Source: Mesorhizobium sp. CAU 1732
GTDB taxonomy: Bacteria; Pseudomonadota; Alphaproteobacteria; Rhizobiales; Rhizobiaceae
Reading direction: 5' to 3'
Length of the DNA: 64,000 nucleotides
NCBI RefSeq assembly: GCF_039888675.1
Contig: NZ_JBDQQR010000001.1
Coordinates: 3,162,001 to 3,226,000, forward strand
This document shows, in pieces, positions 33,101-42,346 of this stretch. Both the position numbers and the translations under genes were made by a program. The notes under the pieces were generated by a model. The model saw nothing but the letters and a program-made list of their open reading frames with translations, did not search any database and was not told where the DNA came from. The first letter of the stretch is position 1; every line of letters starts with the position of its first letter.

Positions 33101-34753
33101 AGCGCGCGCGGTGGCGTGCCCCTCGACAATGGAGCCCTCGCGCTCGACGTCGAGCTTGCCGCATTCCCATTGGCCGCGCTCAACGCCGTCGCGCCCGGGC
33201 AGAACCTCGGCGGCACGATTGCCGGAACCGCGCGCGTGACCGGCACGACCGCCGCACCGCAGGCGACGTTCGACGTCCGGGGCAACGGCCTCGCCGCCGC
33301 CCCCCTGGCATCGGCGGGCATCGCCTCGCTCGAGGCCACCGCCGCCGGCAGTTTCGCAGGCGAGACCGTCACCCTTCGATCGGTCACGGTCAGCGGACCT
33401 CAAGGCCTCTCGCTACAGGCAAGCGGCGCGGTGCCGATCAGCGGCAGCGGCCTGAACGTCAACCTCTCCGGCTCGGCGCCGCTGACGCTGGCGGACAGGT
33501 TCCTCGTCGATCGCGGAACGCAGCTTTCCGGCATCGTGGAGTTGAGCGGGTCGGTGACCGGCAGCATCAGCGATCCCAACGCACGCATCATGGTGTCGAC
33601 CAATGGCGCACAGGTCGTCGATCCCGAGAGCAATGTCCGCCTGCGCGACATCAGCGTGATGGCGAGCCTCGACGGGCAGACCGTAACGATCCGCTCCGCA
33701 AACGCGGCCCTCGCCACCGGGGGATCGATCTCGGCCAGCGGCAACATCTCGATCGACGCCAATGCAGGCTTCCCCGCCGACATTCGGATCGTCTTGAACC
33801 AGGCCCGCTATGCCGATGGAACGATGGTCGTCGCAACCGTGAACGGCAATCTGGCGGTCACCGGCGCGCTGACCAGAGACCCCCTCATTTCCGGCGATAT
33901 CAATGTCGAGCGCGCGGAAATCACCGTGCCGGAAAACCTCGCCGGGGGTGCTGCCGCGATCGACGTGATCCATCGCAACCCGCCGCGCGGCGTGGAAGAA
34001 ACCCTTCGCCGCGCCCGCGCCAATGACGGCACCCCCACGCCGTCATCGCGACCGAGCGTCGTCCGCCTCAACGTCAATGTCAGCGCCCCTGCCCGCATCT
34101 TCGTGCGCGGCCGCGGCCTCGACGCAGAGCTTGGCGGAAGGGTGCAACTCACGGGTCCCGTGACCGACATTCAACCCGTCGGCGGGTTCGAGCTCGTGCG
34201 CGGTCGCCTGTCGATCCTCGGTCAGCGCATCACCTTCGACGAAGGCACGGTGACGCTGGTCGGCGATCTCGATCCGTTCCTGAACTTCGTGGCGCGCTCT
34301 GCGGGAAGCGACATCACGGTCTTCATCACCGTGTCCGGTCGCGTCTCCGATCTCGACATCGCCTTCTCGTCACAGCCGCAACTGCCGGAGGACGAAGTGC
34401 TGGCCCGGCTCGTCTTCAACCGTGGCCTCGACGAACTCTCGCCGCTCCAGATCGCACAACTCGCGGCCGCCGCGGCCGAACTCGCCGGCGGTGGAAACAC
34501 CTCTCTGCTGGGAAGCCTGCGCAGTGCGACCGGCCTGGACGATCTGGACGTGATCACCGACAGCGAAGGAAACGCTGCTGTGCGCGCCGGCCGCTACATT
34601 CAGGACAACATCTATCTCGGCATCGAGGCAGGTGCCGGCGGCACGACACGCGGCACGATCAACCTCGACATCACCGAGGGATTGAAAGCACGAGGCGCGG
34701 TCGGATCGGATGGAGATACATCCCTCGGCGTCTTCTACGAACGAGATTATTGA
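30152..34753 (+). CDS. tamB: Translocation and assembly module protein TamB
   Basis: This 1533-residue protein starts with a signal anchor (MRILAALLLFLFAAPAFA), followed by a long repetitive beta-helical AsmA-like region. The conserved C-terminal DUF490 domain (about 1180-1533, including VRLNVNVSAPARIFVRGRG and NVYLGIEAG-like repeats) ends in an aromatic-rich FYERDY. It spans the periplasm from the inner membrane to TamA; related large proteins move lipids between membranes. It is coupled by a one-base overlap to tamA. Confidence 0.9.
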   Translation: MRILAALLLFLFAAPAFAQQETPEEERSWLLGFVEDKLSAPNRQIRIQNIQGVLSSNARIGSITVADNEGVWLRITNASIVWSRTALVLSQRLQIDTLAAESIEVLRRPIPDESLPAPEATSFQIPELPIAVNLDALDATRIAFGPTVFGLESELSMTGRIRLEDGSLDTALDITRLDGPGGHFRLAAAYANATEQLDLDLALSEPEDGIVANLLNIEGRPPVDLAVKGSGPLSELDVTLTLDAASERILTGATQLRRRAEGLAYAAQLEGPIAQLIPVQFRGFFGAETTLETTGLVKDAGGFVLETLQIDSAALALAATAETGADGFLRQLNLDATIADDNAQRVVLPVPGGTTTVQGTKVNLSFGEQAGDQWSGLISIDGLSTTEFTAQTATFTLGGLAQNIDRATERRITFGVDGDISGILATRADIQEALGTQINLDIDGSWNAGEAIKLANAILSGNGLSVSLAGDIADYAFNGDIAVEAESIAPFSAIAGRDLQGTLALRANGEVQPISGAFNLTVDSEAGELRIANEAADNLLGGRTTITGRVARGETGLVAENLRIGNEQVELTADGNFASGAADFDYTLALSDLALVSPQASGRVEARGRAAGSDGLITLTTIASVPTGSLSGKTLRDAQIAFEGTLQDGALNGMVGGDAFLDGVRAQLSAGIAVADGERRLTDLDFTAGGARARGSVTQNAVGLLDGNLTLEAADISTAAALFLAEASGAIQASINLASAEGRQNATAEATVRSLRIGETSLGQAAIDAQIADLFGVPAIQGSIRAQDLVAGGVEVATLDATAQRSGDATAFEANATLDNGTVAAARGNLAPEGNGFRLRLDEASLGQGIVAARLVGPASLLVAGSNITIDTLALDVAGGRISANGTIADTLDLDVSVARLPLSIANLVRPDLGLGGTLDGTATVTGTREAPNARFDLTGTAITAAALKQAGQSSLNIRAAGQTAGQRLDIDASVTSPEGLRASARGGVPLDNGALALDVELAAFPLAALNAVAPGQNLGGTIAGTARVTGTTAAPQATFDVRGNGLAAAPLASAGIASLEATAAGSFAGETVTLRSVTVSGPQGLSLQASGAVPISGSGLNVNLSGSAPLTLADRFLVDRGTQLSGIVELSGSVTGSISDPNARIMVSTNGAQVVDPESNVRLRDISVMASLDGQTVTIRSANAALATGGSISASGNISIDANAGFPADIRIVLNQARYADGTMVVATVNGNLAVTGALTRDPLISGDINVERAEITVPENLAGGAAAIDVIHRNPPRGVEETLRRARANDGTPTPSSRPSVVRLNVNVSAPARIFVRGRGLDAELGGRVQLTGPVTDIQPVGGFELVRGRLSILGQRITFDEGTVTLVGDLDPFLNFVARSAGSDITVFITVSGRVSDLDIAFSSQPQLPEDEVLARLVFNRGLDELSPLQIAQLAAAAAELAGGGNTSLLGSLRSATGLDDLDVITDSEGNAAVRAGRYIQDNIYLGIEAGAGGTTRGTINLDITEGLKARGAVGSDGDTSLGVFYERDY

Positions 34754-34762
34754 AGCGTGTCG

Positions 34763-34783
34763 GCGCTCCCTGGACGGGAGCGC
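34763..34783. terminator. Hairpin between convergent tamB and small gene
   Basis: GCGCTCCC (34763-34770) and GGGAGCGC (34776-34783) form a perfect 8-bp stem with a 5-base loop, located 10 bases after the tamB stop and 12 bases before the stop of the opposing gene. There is no clear T-run on either side, so termination is inferred from position. Confidence 0.5.
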
Positions 34784-34794
34784 TGAGGGGCCTG

Positions 34795-35019
<225 letters not shown>

Positions 35020-35132
35020 TCAACGCGCGGATCGCCTTTTCGCTCCACGCCGCGACGAGGGCAGGAACGGATTGCCCCCGGCGGGCATTGAGTTCTCGAA
35101 GGGCCACTTGGAAGGACCTAGGAGACACCCCT

Positions 35133-35621
35133 ATGAACACGCTCGAAGTCGACCAGTTCTGGAGCGATTTGAAATCGTTCGAGATGTGCATGCTCGTCAC
35201 GCGCGACACCAATTTCATGCGATCGCGGCCCATGAAGGCTCATTTCATCGACGATGACGGGACGGTGCGGTTCCTGACATCGATCGACGCCCACAAGGTG
35301 GATGAGATCGCCGCGCACCCCGTGGCAAACCTCGTTTTCGTCAAACCCGATGACAATAGCTGGATATCCGTATCCGGCGCCGTGCGTATTTCCGTCGATC
35401 GGCCTGACGTCGATATGCTCTGGGACGAGGCCGCAAGCAGTTGGATGCCGGCCGGAAAGGACGAGGCCGCCGTGCTCATCGTCGAGCCGGACATCGCCGA
35501 ATACTGGTCGTACCCGGAAAGCGAACTGCGCGCGAAATGGGAGCTGCTCAAGGGAGAACTGACCGGCGTGCCGCCAGACCTTGGCGACCATCAGAAAGTG
35601 CGCCTCGATCAGGCGTCGTAG
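35133..35621 (+). CDS. Pyridoxamine 5'-phosphate oxidase-like FMN-binding protein (general stress type)
   Basis: This 162-residue split-barrel protein has FEMCMLVTRDTNFMRSRPM (about residues 13-31), VRFLTSIDAHKVDEI and an LVFVKPDDNSWISVSG strand pair. It resembles the general-stress-protein 26 group, which bind FMN or a related cofactor, rather than PdxH. The ATG at 35133 has AGGAG upstream. Its 3' end overlaps the convergent PfkB gene by 13 bases. Confidence 0.82.
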   Translation: MNTLEVDQFWSDLKSFEMCMLVTRDTNFMRSRPMKAHFIDDDGTVRFLTSIDAHKVDEIAAHPVANLVFVKPDDNSWISVSGAVRISVDRPDVDMLWDEAASSWMPAGKDEAAVLIVEPDIAEYWSYPESELRAKWELLKGELTGVPPDLGDHQKVRLDQAS

Positions 35622-36514
35622 CGGCGCGGGAATGTCGAGAGCGCGCTTGAAGCCGCACGCACGCCGCGTGCGGCGGCTTCCGCGAGGTCGGCATCCTCAC
35701 TCAGCGCGGCAAGAAACGCCGCGTTGAACGTGTCGCCTGCGCCGACCGTATCGACCACCTCGACCTCCGGCGCTTCGATCGATCGAACACGGTCGCCCGC
35801 GAGGATACGGACGCCGTCCGCGCCGCATTTCACGACGATGATCTTGGCCGGAGCGAGGCTCAAAAACAGCGTGTCGAGTGCGGCTTCGAGCTGTTCGGCA
35901 TCGACTATGCCCATCGCCTCCTCGGCATTGATCAACGAGAAATCGGCCTCATTCATCCATGTTTGCATCTGCGCCCGGTTTCGTGCGGTCCAGCCGCCAG
36001 TCGGCCAGCCGGGATCGATCGCGACAGTCCAGCCAAGACGTTTCAGCGCAGCAATCAACTCCGAAGTGCCGGTTTCGATCTCGGGCATGAGGAATCCGCC
36101 GGAGATGATCGCGAAATTCTTCTCACCGGGCGCTGCCGGAAGCCGCTGGACTAGGTCGTCCAGCCGCGACTGATGGAGGTGCCCCGTGGTCGTGAAGAAG
36201 GCGCGGTCGCCGCCTGCGTGCACGATCCCGACCGTGACGGTCGTGGCCACGTCCATCGCGATCCACGTCGAGAACTGGCCGTCGAACTGCGCCGACAGCC
36301 AGTCGCCCATCATATCCGCGCCGACACCCGCAATCAGCCGGTGCGGTACGCCAAGCCCGGACAATGCAAGAGCCGTGTTGCCCGCCGAGCCCCCTGCCCG
36401 CATCTCGCTGCGCGGCAGGATCACCTCGGTGCCGACGGCAGGCCAGCCATCGACCTCGCCCATCACGAGATCGACATTGACATTGCCGAGAACCAGGATG
36501 CGTTCACCACTCAT
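35609..36514 (-). CDS. PfkB-family carbohydrate kinase
   Basis: This 301-residue ribokinase-fold sugar kinase has an N-terminal VLGNVNVDLVMGEVDGWP substrate motif (about 7-24), GGSAGNTALAL (about 41-51) and the C-terminal catalytic DTVGAGDTFNAAFL (Asp about 251). It is the last gene of a leftward sugar cluster and probably phosphorylates the imported sugar or its oxidised product. An earlier GTG at 36529 would overlap the upstream stop; the ATG at 36514 is taken. Confidence 0.87.
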   Translation of the reverse strand: MSGERILVLGNVNVDLVMGEVDGWPAVGTEVILPRSEMRAGGSAGNTALALSGLGVPHRLIAGVGADMMGDWLSAQFDGQFSTWIAMDVATTVTVGIVHAGGDRAFFTTTGHLHQSRLDDLVQRLPAAPGEKNFAIISGGFLMPEIETGTSELIAALKRLGWTVAIDPGWPTGGWTARNRAQMQTWMNEADFSLINAEEAMGIVDAEQLEAALDTLFLSLAPAKIIVVKCGADGVRILAGDRVRSIEAPEVEVVDTVGAGDTFNAAFLAALSEDADLAEAAARGVRAASSALSTFPRRYDA

Positions 36515-36521
36515 TGGTCGA

Positions 36522-37766
36522 TCAGGCACCCACGCGCGCCACCCGCGGCACGTAGTCTTCGAGCTCGGGAGCCGGAAAGCGCACGGTTTCGCCGGTTTCG
36601 GCCGAACGGTAGAGCCCGATCAGCATCTCGACGACTGCGAGGCCGTCATGGAAGGTCTCAAGCGGTATCTCGCCCTTGCGGAAGCATTCGACCATGTGGC
36701 GGTTTTCGTCGGTGTAGCCGTAGACGCCCGCCTCGTCTTCGAGGACGGGCATGAGGCCCTGCTCGGCATTCTGCTTCTCGACAAGGTCTTCGCCTTCCGA
36801 TCCTGTCACTTCGCGCGACATGAAAACCTTCAGGCCCGTCGCCAGCGAATTGAATTCCATCGCATATTCCGGCCCGAGAAGTTCGAGCTGGATACGCAGG
36901 CCGGCTCCGACATAGGCCCACGACGTCGATGCCTCGATGATCAGTTCGTTGCCGTCCTCGTCCTCCAGCGCGATCGTCGCCCGCGCGAAATCCTCGGACG
37001 GACGGTTGCGGTAATCGACATCCGAGCCGAAGCGCTTGCGAAGCTGGTCGGCATAGTGCGGGCGCGTCCATTTGAGATGCGCGACGGTTCCGCTGACCGA
37101 CTTCACGGTCAGCGAGTTGCGCGGTGCGCCCGGCGCGGTCAGGAGGTGCCGGCCGACCTCGACCGAGTGGCACATCATGTCGGACAGCACACCGCCGCCC
37201 TGCTTGTCGCCCTGCCAGAACCAAGCCTCGTGCGGGCCGGAATGTTCCTCGGCCGCGCGCGCCAGATAGGGCCTGCCGGTCGTCGACGCACCGCGTCGCC
37301 AGATGATCTCCTTACCGCGCATGACCGGCGTGCAGAACACCTGGTTCTCCAGATAGCCGTGATTGAGCCCCGCATCCTCGGCGAGCCGCAGCATCTCGCG
37401 TGCTTCGGAAATCGTCCGCGCCAAAGGCTTCTCGCAAGCCACCGCGAACACCGTCGATCGCCCGGCCTTCACCTCGGCGTGGATCGTGCGCATGACGTCG
37501 AGACGCGTATAGTTCGGCGAGAGAATCCAGATCGCGTCGACGTCGCCGGCCTGGCAGAGGCTTTCCAGAGTCTCATGCGTCGTGCAGGTGCCGAGGCCGA
37601 GTTCAGCGACGAGACCTGCAATCCGGTCGCGCTTTGCGGCGCTGCGGCTATGGACACCGGTCACCACGACATTGCGCACGCCCAGCATCGAGCGCAGGTG
37701 AAACTCGGCGATGAAGCCGGTCCCGACCAATCCGACGCGCAGCGTGTCCCTGGGTTGAAAGCTCAT
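36522..37766 (-). CDS. Gfo/Idh/MocA-family oxidoreductase
   Basis: This 414-residue NAD(P)-dependent sugar dehydrogenase-like protein has a Rossmann fold at the N-terminus (LRVGLVGTGFIAEFHLRSM, about residues 9-27). The conserved EKPLA segment is present as CEKPLARTISEA (about 128-139), followed by a larger C-terminal substrate domain. The family oxidises cyclitols and sugars. Its position between the LacI regulator and PfkB kinase indicates catabolism of the sugar taken up by the adjacent ABC transporter. Confidence 0.88.
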   Translation of the reverse strand: MSFQPRDTLRVGLVGTGFIAEFHLRSMLGVRNVVVTGVHSRSAAKRDRIAGLVAELGLGTCTTHETLESLCQAGDVDAIWILSPNYTRLDVMRTIHAEVKAGRSTVFAVACEKPLARTISEAREMLRLAEDAGLNHGYLENQVFCTPVMRGKEIIWRRGASTTGRPYLARAAEEHSGPHEAWFWQGDKQGGGVLSDMMCHSVEVGRHLLTAPGAPRNSLTVKSVSGTVAHLKWTRPHYADQLRKRFGSDVDYRNRPSEDFARATIALEDEDGNELIIEASTSWAYVGAGLRIQLELLGPEYAMEFNSLATGLKVFMSREVTGSEGEDLVEKQNAEQGLMPVLEDEAGVYGYTDENRHMVECFRKGEIPLETFHDGLAVVEMLIGLYRSAETGETVRFPAPELEDYVPRVARVGA

Positions 37767-37784
37767 CCTGCTACTCCATGAATG

Positions 37785-38801
37785 CTAGGTGATGCGTGGT
37801 GCTGCGGCCGAGCCGCGTATCTGCAAAGCGGTCGCCATCTCGATGCGCGGCGCGCTGCGCGCCTCGCCGGACAGAACGTCGAGCAGAAGCTCCATGGCCT
37901 TCTGCCCGATCTCCGTGCGCGGCTGGCTGACCGTGGTGAGCGGCGGATGGAACGCCTGGCTCAGGAACAGGTCGTCGAAGCCCACCACGGAGACATCGCG
38001 CGGAACATCGAGCCCCATGCGCCGCAATTCGTTGATGACGCCGAACGCCATCTCGTCGTTTGCGACGAAGATCGCGGTCGGCGGCTTCGGCAGCGCAAAC
38101 AGGTCGCGACAGAGCCGTTCGCCGGTGTTGAGAAGATAGTCGCCCAGTTGCTCGTAGCCGTCCGGCACGTCGAGGCCGGCGGCAGCCATCGCGCCGCGAT
38201 AGCCGTCGCGGCGGCGTATGCTCATGATTTCCGGCACAGGCCCGCTGATATGCGCGATCCGGCGATGCCCGAGCCCGATCAGGTGCTCGACCGCCTCCCG
38301 CGCCGCGCGCTCATTGTCGATCATCACGTGCGGAAAGCTGCTGCCGATGACCTCCTCGAGCGCGACCACTACGGGCTGGCCGCGCGCGCGCTCGGCCAGA
38401 ACCTCGTTCTGCGGCAGCTTGCCGGTCATCAGGATCATGCCGTCGGCATGGCCGTCGCGCAGCATGTCGAAATACTCGACCTCGCGCTCGGGATTGTTCT
38501 CGGTGTTGCCCATGAGGACAGAGTAGCCCGCGCGCCGCGCGGTCGATTCCACACCTTTGAGAATGTCGAGATAGAACGGGTTGCCGACGTCGCGCACGAC
38601 CATAAGCACCGACATCGAGCGTTGCGTGCGCAGATTGCGGGCGGACACGTTCGGGCGATAATCGAGCTTCTGCGCGACTTCCCGAATACGCGAAAGCGTC
38701 GGTTCCGCGACAAGGCCGGAATCGGACAGCGCGCGCGAGACCGTCGCGGGCGACACGCCGACCTCGACCGCGATATCCTTGATCCTGGCGCGGCTCGTCA
38801 T
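37785..38801 (-). CDS. LacI-family transcriptional repressor
   Basis: This 338-residue protein has the HTH and hinge IKDIAVEVGVSPATVSRALSD (about residues 7-27) and YRPNVSARNLRT (about 48-59). A periplasmic-binding-protein-like effector domain with VVGFDDLFLSQAFHPPLTTV follows. It probably represses the sugar cluster in which it lies and releases on binding the sugar. The stop of the upstream permease overlaps its start (ATGA). Two matching operators occur before the cluster's first gene. Confidence 0.9.
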   Translation of the reverse strand: MTSRARIKDIAVEVGVSPATVSRALSDSGLVAEPTLSRIREVAQKLDYRPNVSARNLRTQRSMSVLMVVRDVGNPFYLDILKGVESTARRAGYSVLMGNTENNPEREVEYFDMLRDGHADGMILMTGKLPQNEVLAERARGQPVVVALEEVIGSSFPHVMIDNERAAREAVEHLIGLGHRRIAHISGPVPEIMSIRRRDGYRGAMAAAGLDVPDGYEQLGDYLLNTGERLCRDLFALPKPPTAIFVANDEMAFGVINELRRMGLDVPRDVSVVGFDDLFLSQAFHPPLTTVSQPRTEIGQKAMELLLDVLSGEARSAPRIEMATALQIRGSAAAPRIT

Positions 38802-39787
38802 CCCCGCATCGCCTTCCCGCGGCCATAGAAGAGCATCAGCACGAGCAGCGTCGCGCCAAAGATCATCTGCCGGCCGGATTCATCGATGTTGAGCGTGGTC
38901 AGGATGCTTTGCAGGACGATCAGCAGCACCGCGCCCGCCATCGTTCCGGTATAGCCGCCCTTGCCGCCGGCCAGCGGCGTGCCGCCGAGCACCACGGCGA
39001 TGATCGACGGCAGCATGTAGCTTTCGCCGACATTGGCGAAGGACGACCCGGAGTAGCCCAGCAGGCACATGCCGGCAATCGCCGCGAACATGCCGGAGAG
39101 CACGAACAGCGACACGCGAACCGTGCGCACCGGCACGCCGGCCATGTGGGCCGCCTGCTCGTTGGAGCCGATCGCGTAGATGCGGTATCCGAAGACCGTT
39201 CGCTTGAGCAGGAACGCCATCAGGATACCGATCGCGATCCAGAGCCAGATGATCCCCGGCAGGCCGAACAGGAAGGGCTGGGTGACGAACTGGGAGAGAC
39301 CGGGTGCGGCGCGGCCGGACGGAATGCCCTGGCGAATGACCACCAGTAGCCCCTGCAACACGCCCAGCATGCCGAGCGTCATGACCAGGGGCGGAATACG
39401 CAGAAGCGTGACGCCAAGCCCGTTGGCCAGCCCGACGACGCCACCCACCGCCAGGCAGGCGAGGATCGCCGGCACGATGCCGCTATCCTGCCCGCTCATC
39501 AGATTGCCGGCGACGATCGCCGACAGCGACACCACGCCGCCGACCGACAGGTCGATGCCTTCGCGCCCGCCGAGGATGACGAGGTTCTGGCCGGCGGCGA
39601 CGATGCCGAGCAGGGCTGCCACGATTGACAGACGCAGCACCTGTTGCAGCGAGGCGAAGCCCGGCGATAGCGCCTCACCGAGCGCGAGCAGCGCCACGAT
39701 CAGGACGAGCGCCACCACGATGGGGTTCTTGACGATATCCATCAGCGGAAAGGATCGGGCGGTTTGCGACGTCGTGGTCGTGCTCAT
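38798..39787 (-). CDS. Sugar ABC transporter permease (RbsC type), subunit 2
   Basis: This 329-residue inner-membrane protein has about nine hydrophobic spans and the EAA-like cytoplasmic loop near GSNEQAAHMAGVPVRTV (about 214-230). It also has IDLSVGGVVSLSAIVAGNLM (about 78-97), typical of CUT2 permeases. It pairs with the neighbouring permease to form the channel. It overlaps by 4 bases both the preceding permease gene and the following LacI gene. Confidence 0.9.
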   Translation of the reverse strand: MSTTTTSQTARSFPLMDIVKNPIVVALVLIVALLALGEALSPGFASLQQVLRLSIVAALLGIVAAGQNLVILGGREGIDLSVGGVVSLSAIVAGNLMSGQDSGIVPAILACLAVGGVVGLANGLGVTLLRIPPLVMTLGMLGVLQGLLVVIRQGIPSGRAAPGLSQFVTQPFLFGLPGIIWLWIAIGILMAFLLKRTVFGYRIYAIGSNEQAAHMAGVPVRTVRVSLFVLSGMFAAIAGMCLLGYSGSSFANVGESYMLPSIIAVVLGGTPLAGGKGGYTGTMAGAVLLIVLQSILTTLNIDESGRQMIFGATLLVLMLFYGRGKAMRG

Positions 39788-40767
39788 CGCGAAACCCTCC
39801 GGCTCACGAAGATGCCGGCCATCAGCGCGACGAGGATCGAGAGGCCCTGCACGAGGTTCTGCCACTCGGACGGCGTGCCGACGAAGAAGACCAGCGAGTT
39901 GATCAGCCCGATGATCAGCGCGCCGACCAGCGAACCGACGACCGTTCCCGAGCCGCCGGACAATGCGCTGCCGCCAAGAACGACCGCCGCGACGCTGAAA
40001 AGCGTCATCTTGCCGCCGACCAGCGGATCGCCGCTCGCCGTGTCGCCGGTGATGCACAGCGCGGCCAAGGCGGCGAACATCCCGCACAGGATGTAGCCCT
40101 TGATGCGGATCGCCGTCACCGGCAGACCGCTCTGGAACGCCGCCTGCGCGTCGTCGCCCACCGCGAGCAGTTGCGTCGTCAATCGCGTTCGCACAAGCAC
40201 GACAAGCAGGAGGGCGAGAACCGCCACGACCCAGAAAACGAACGGGATGTCGAGGATCCGCCCACCATAGGTACGCCAGAAGGCGGCCGGCGCCGGCGTC
40301 CCCGCCACCGGCAGCACATAAAGCGCCAGTCCCGTAAAGAAGATGGAGGTCGCAAACGTAGCGACGATGGCCTGAAGCCTGAGCGCCGCGACCACGATGC
40401 CGTTCACCAGCCCGCATGCGATGCCCGTCAGGATACCGACCGCACAGGCGGCAAGCACCATGCCCGCGCCTCCGCCCCAGCGCTCCATGAGGACGATGAT
40501 GACGCAATTGACCAGCGATACGATCGCTCCAGCCGACAGGTCGATGTCGCCCGCGAGCACGACATAGGTTTGCGCGATCGCCAGCATCATCAGCGCGAGA
40601 TAGGTGCTGACGAGCCCGGTCACCGAGCGAAAGCCAAGGCTGTTGGGCTCGAACCAGCCATTGAGCGCGATGAGCACGACAAGAATTGCGATCGCCGGAA
40701 TGAACGGCAGGCGCTCGATCGTCGCCGCAAGGCCTTGCCGGCGTGAGGGTTGCATAGCGGTCGTCAT
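39784..40767 (-). CDS. Sugar ABC transporter permease (RbsC type), subunit 1
   Basis: This 327-residue permease has about nine membrane spans, the DIDLSAGAIVSLVNCVIIVL motif (about 73-92) and the cytoplasmic loop AVGDDAQAAFQSGLPVTAI (about 204-222). It belongs to the CUT2 family. Having two different permease genes suggests a heterodimeric channel. Its ATG overlaps the stop of the ATPase gene by one base. Confidence 0.9.
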   Translation of the reverse strand: MTTAMQPSRRQGLAATIERLPFIPAIAILVVLIALNGWFEPNSLGFRSVTGLVSTYLALMMLAIAQTYVVLAGDIDLSAGAIVSLVNCVIIVLMERWGGGAGMVLAACAVGILTGIACGLVNGIVVAALRLQAIVATFATSIFFTGLALYVLPVAGTPAPAAFWRTYGGRILDIPFVFWVVAVLALLLVVLVRTRLTTQLLAVGDDAQAAFQSGLPVTAIRIKGYILCGMFAALAALCITGDTASGDPLVGGKMTLFSVAAVVLGGSALSGGSGTVVGSLVGALIIGLINSLVFFVGTPSEWQNLVQGLSILVALMAGIFVSRRVSR

Positions 40768-42269
40768 CAGGCGGCCTCGTAGGCGGCTTCGTAGAGATTG
40801 AAGCGGGTCCGGTCGCTGCCGGTCAATTCACGCGTCACGACGCCCGAATTGAAGACGAGGATGCGGTCGGCATTGTTGAGCAGTTCCGCGTCTTCGGACG
40901 AGTAGAGCACGATCCCCATGCCTTCGGCGGCAAGCGTGCGCACAAGCGCGAAGAGGTCGGATTTCGCCTGCAGGTCGATGCCCTTGGTGGGGTCATCGAG
41001 CAGGAGAATGTCCGGCCGATCGATCAGCCAGCGGGCGATGACGATCTTCTGCTGGTTGCCGCCCGACAGCGAGTTGATCGGATGGTCGATGGTCTGGAAC
41101 TTGGTCTTAAGCGCCGCCAACGGCCCCTTCGCCTTCTCCTTCAGCGCGGTCGGCCGCACCAGCTTGAGGCCGTTGCGCAGGAAATGGATCGGCGTGACGT
41201 TCTCCAGGATCGGACGCCCCTGGATGATGCCGTTGCGGCTGCGGTCGCCCGAAACATAAGCGAGCCCGTTGGCGATGGCCTCGCGCGGCGAAGACGACGT
41301 CGAGCGCCTGCCGTTGATGGCAACCGCGCCTGACATATGCGGCAACGCGCCGAAGAGCGCGCGCAGGACCGATGACTGGCCCTGACCGTGCAGCCCACCC
41401 AGGCCAAGGATTTCGCCGCGCGCCACCTCGAAGGAAATGTCGCGGAACCCGACGCCGGTCAGGCCCTTGACGGAAAACACGGACGGCGCATCGACCGCGT
41501 TTGCCTGCGGCGCGACGGATGGCGTTGCGAGTTCGTCCTGCTCGCCCACCATCTGGCGAATGATCGCCGGCGGGTCGGTTTCTGCGATGGTGGACGTCGC
41601 GACCGTCTCGCCGTCACGAATGACGGTCACGCGATCACCGAGCGCGAAGATTTCGTCCATGCGATGCGAGATGAAGACGATCGCACGGCCCTCAGCCTTC
41701 AGACGGTTCAGGATTTCGAAGAATCGTTCCACCTGCGCGCGGTCGAGCGCCGATGTCGGCTCGTCGAAGATGAGGATCGGCGCTTCGGTTGCGAGCGCCT
41801 TCATGATCTCGACGAGTTGGCGCTGGTCGGCGCGCAGCTTGTAGACCGGCGTATCGGCCGAAAACCCCTCGCCCGAAACGCCGTCGAACTCGGCGATATA
41901 GGCTGCCGCCCGGTCACGCAGCGCTGCGCGATCGACGAAGACGCCACCTGTCGTTGGCATCGCCGGAAGCAGGATGTTCTCGGCGACCGTGCGTCGCGCC
42001 GACAGGCTGAGCTCCTGATAGAAGATGCCGATTCCCATGGCGCGCGAGGCCTGGGGGCCGGCGATGGTGATCGGCGTGCCGTTGAGGATGACCTCGCCTG
42101 CATCGGGCTTCACCGATCCGGCGACGATCTTGCACAGCGTGCTCTTGCCCGACCCGTTGGAGCCGATCAGCACATGCACTTCGCCGCCCTTGAGGTCGAA
42201 ATCTCCGCGTCGCAGCGCCAGCGTCGCGCCATAGGCTTTGCGCGCGCCGCGTATCAACAGCTCGGTCAT
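40767..42269 (-). CDS. Sugar ABC transporter ATP-binding protein (RbsA/MglA type)
   Basis: This 500-residue protein has two fused ATPase domains. Domain one has Walker A GSNGSGKST (about residues 36-44) and a Walker B LIFDEPTSALD. Domain two has GGLHGQGQSS (a degenerate Walker A) and LSGGNQQKIVIARWL with LLLDDPTKGID. This is the CUT2 layout, energising import of a mono- or disaccharide. The ATG at 42269 is chosen; a GTG 9 bases earlier is possible. Confidence 0.92.
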   Translation of the reverse strand: MTELLIRGARKAYGATLALRRGDFDLKGGEVHVLIGSNGSGKSTLCKIVAGSVKPDAGEVILNGTPITIAGPQASRAMGIGIFYQELSLSARRTVAENILLPAMPTTGGVFVDRAALRDRAAAYIAEFDGVSGEGFSADTPVYKLRADQRQLVEIMKALATEAPILIFDEPTSALDRAQVERFFEILNRLKAEGRAIVFISHRMDEIFALGDRVTVIRDGETVATSTIAETDPPAIIRQMVGEQDELATPSVAPQANAVDAPSVFSVKGLTGVGFRDISFEVARGEILGLGGLHGQGQSSVLRALFGALPHMSGAVAINGRRSTSSSPREAIANGLAYVSGDRSRNGIIQGRPILENVTPIHFLRNGLKLVRPTALKEKAKGPLAALKTKFQTIDHPINSLSGGNQQKIVIARWLIDRPDILLLDDPTKGIDLQAKSDLFALVRTLAAEGMGIVLYSSEDAELLNNADRILVFNSGVVTRELTGSDRTRFNLYEAAYEAA

Positions 42270-42300
42270 CGGCGCCACCGTTCAATGTTTTGCGGGTCAA

Positions 42301-42335
42301 GGGCGGCGCGCTCCGGCAATCGGAGCGTGCCGCCC
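42301..42335. terminator. Intercistronic hairpin between binding protein and ATPase genes
   Basis: GGGCGGCGCGCTCC (42301-42314) pairs with GGAGCGTGCCGCCC (42322-42335) with one mismatch. It lies between the periplasmic binding protein gene and the rest of the transporter. Such hairpins usually stabilise the upstream mRNA and lower downstream expression, so that binding protein exceeds membrane parts. There is no T-run, so it is not a classical terminator. Confidence 0.6.
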
Positions 42336-42346
42336 TTGGGAGGGTC

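Noticed and set aside
30125..33403. Very long minus-strand open frame of over 1000 codons
   Set aside because: It is antisense to tamB and arises from the high GC bias at third positions; it has Arg/Ala/Gly-rich nonsense composition and no ribosome site.
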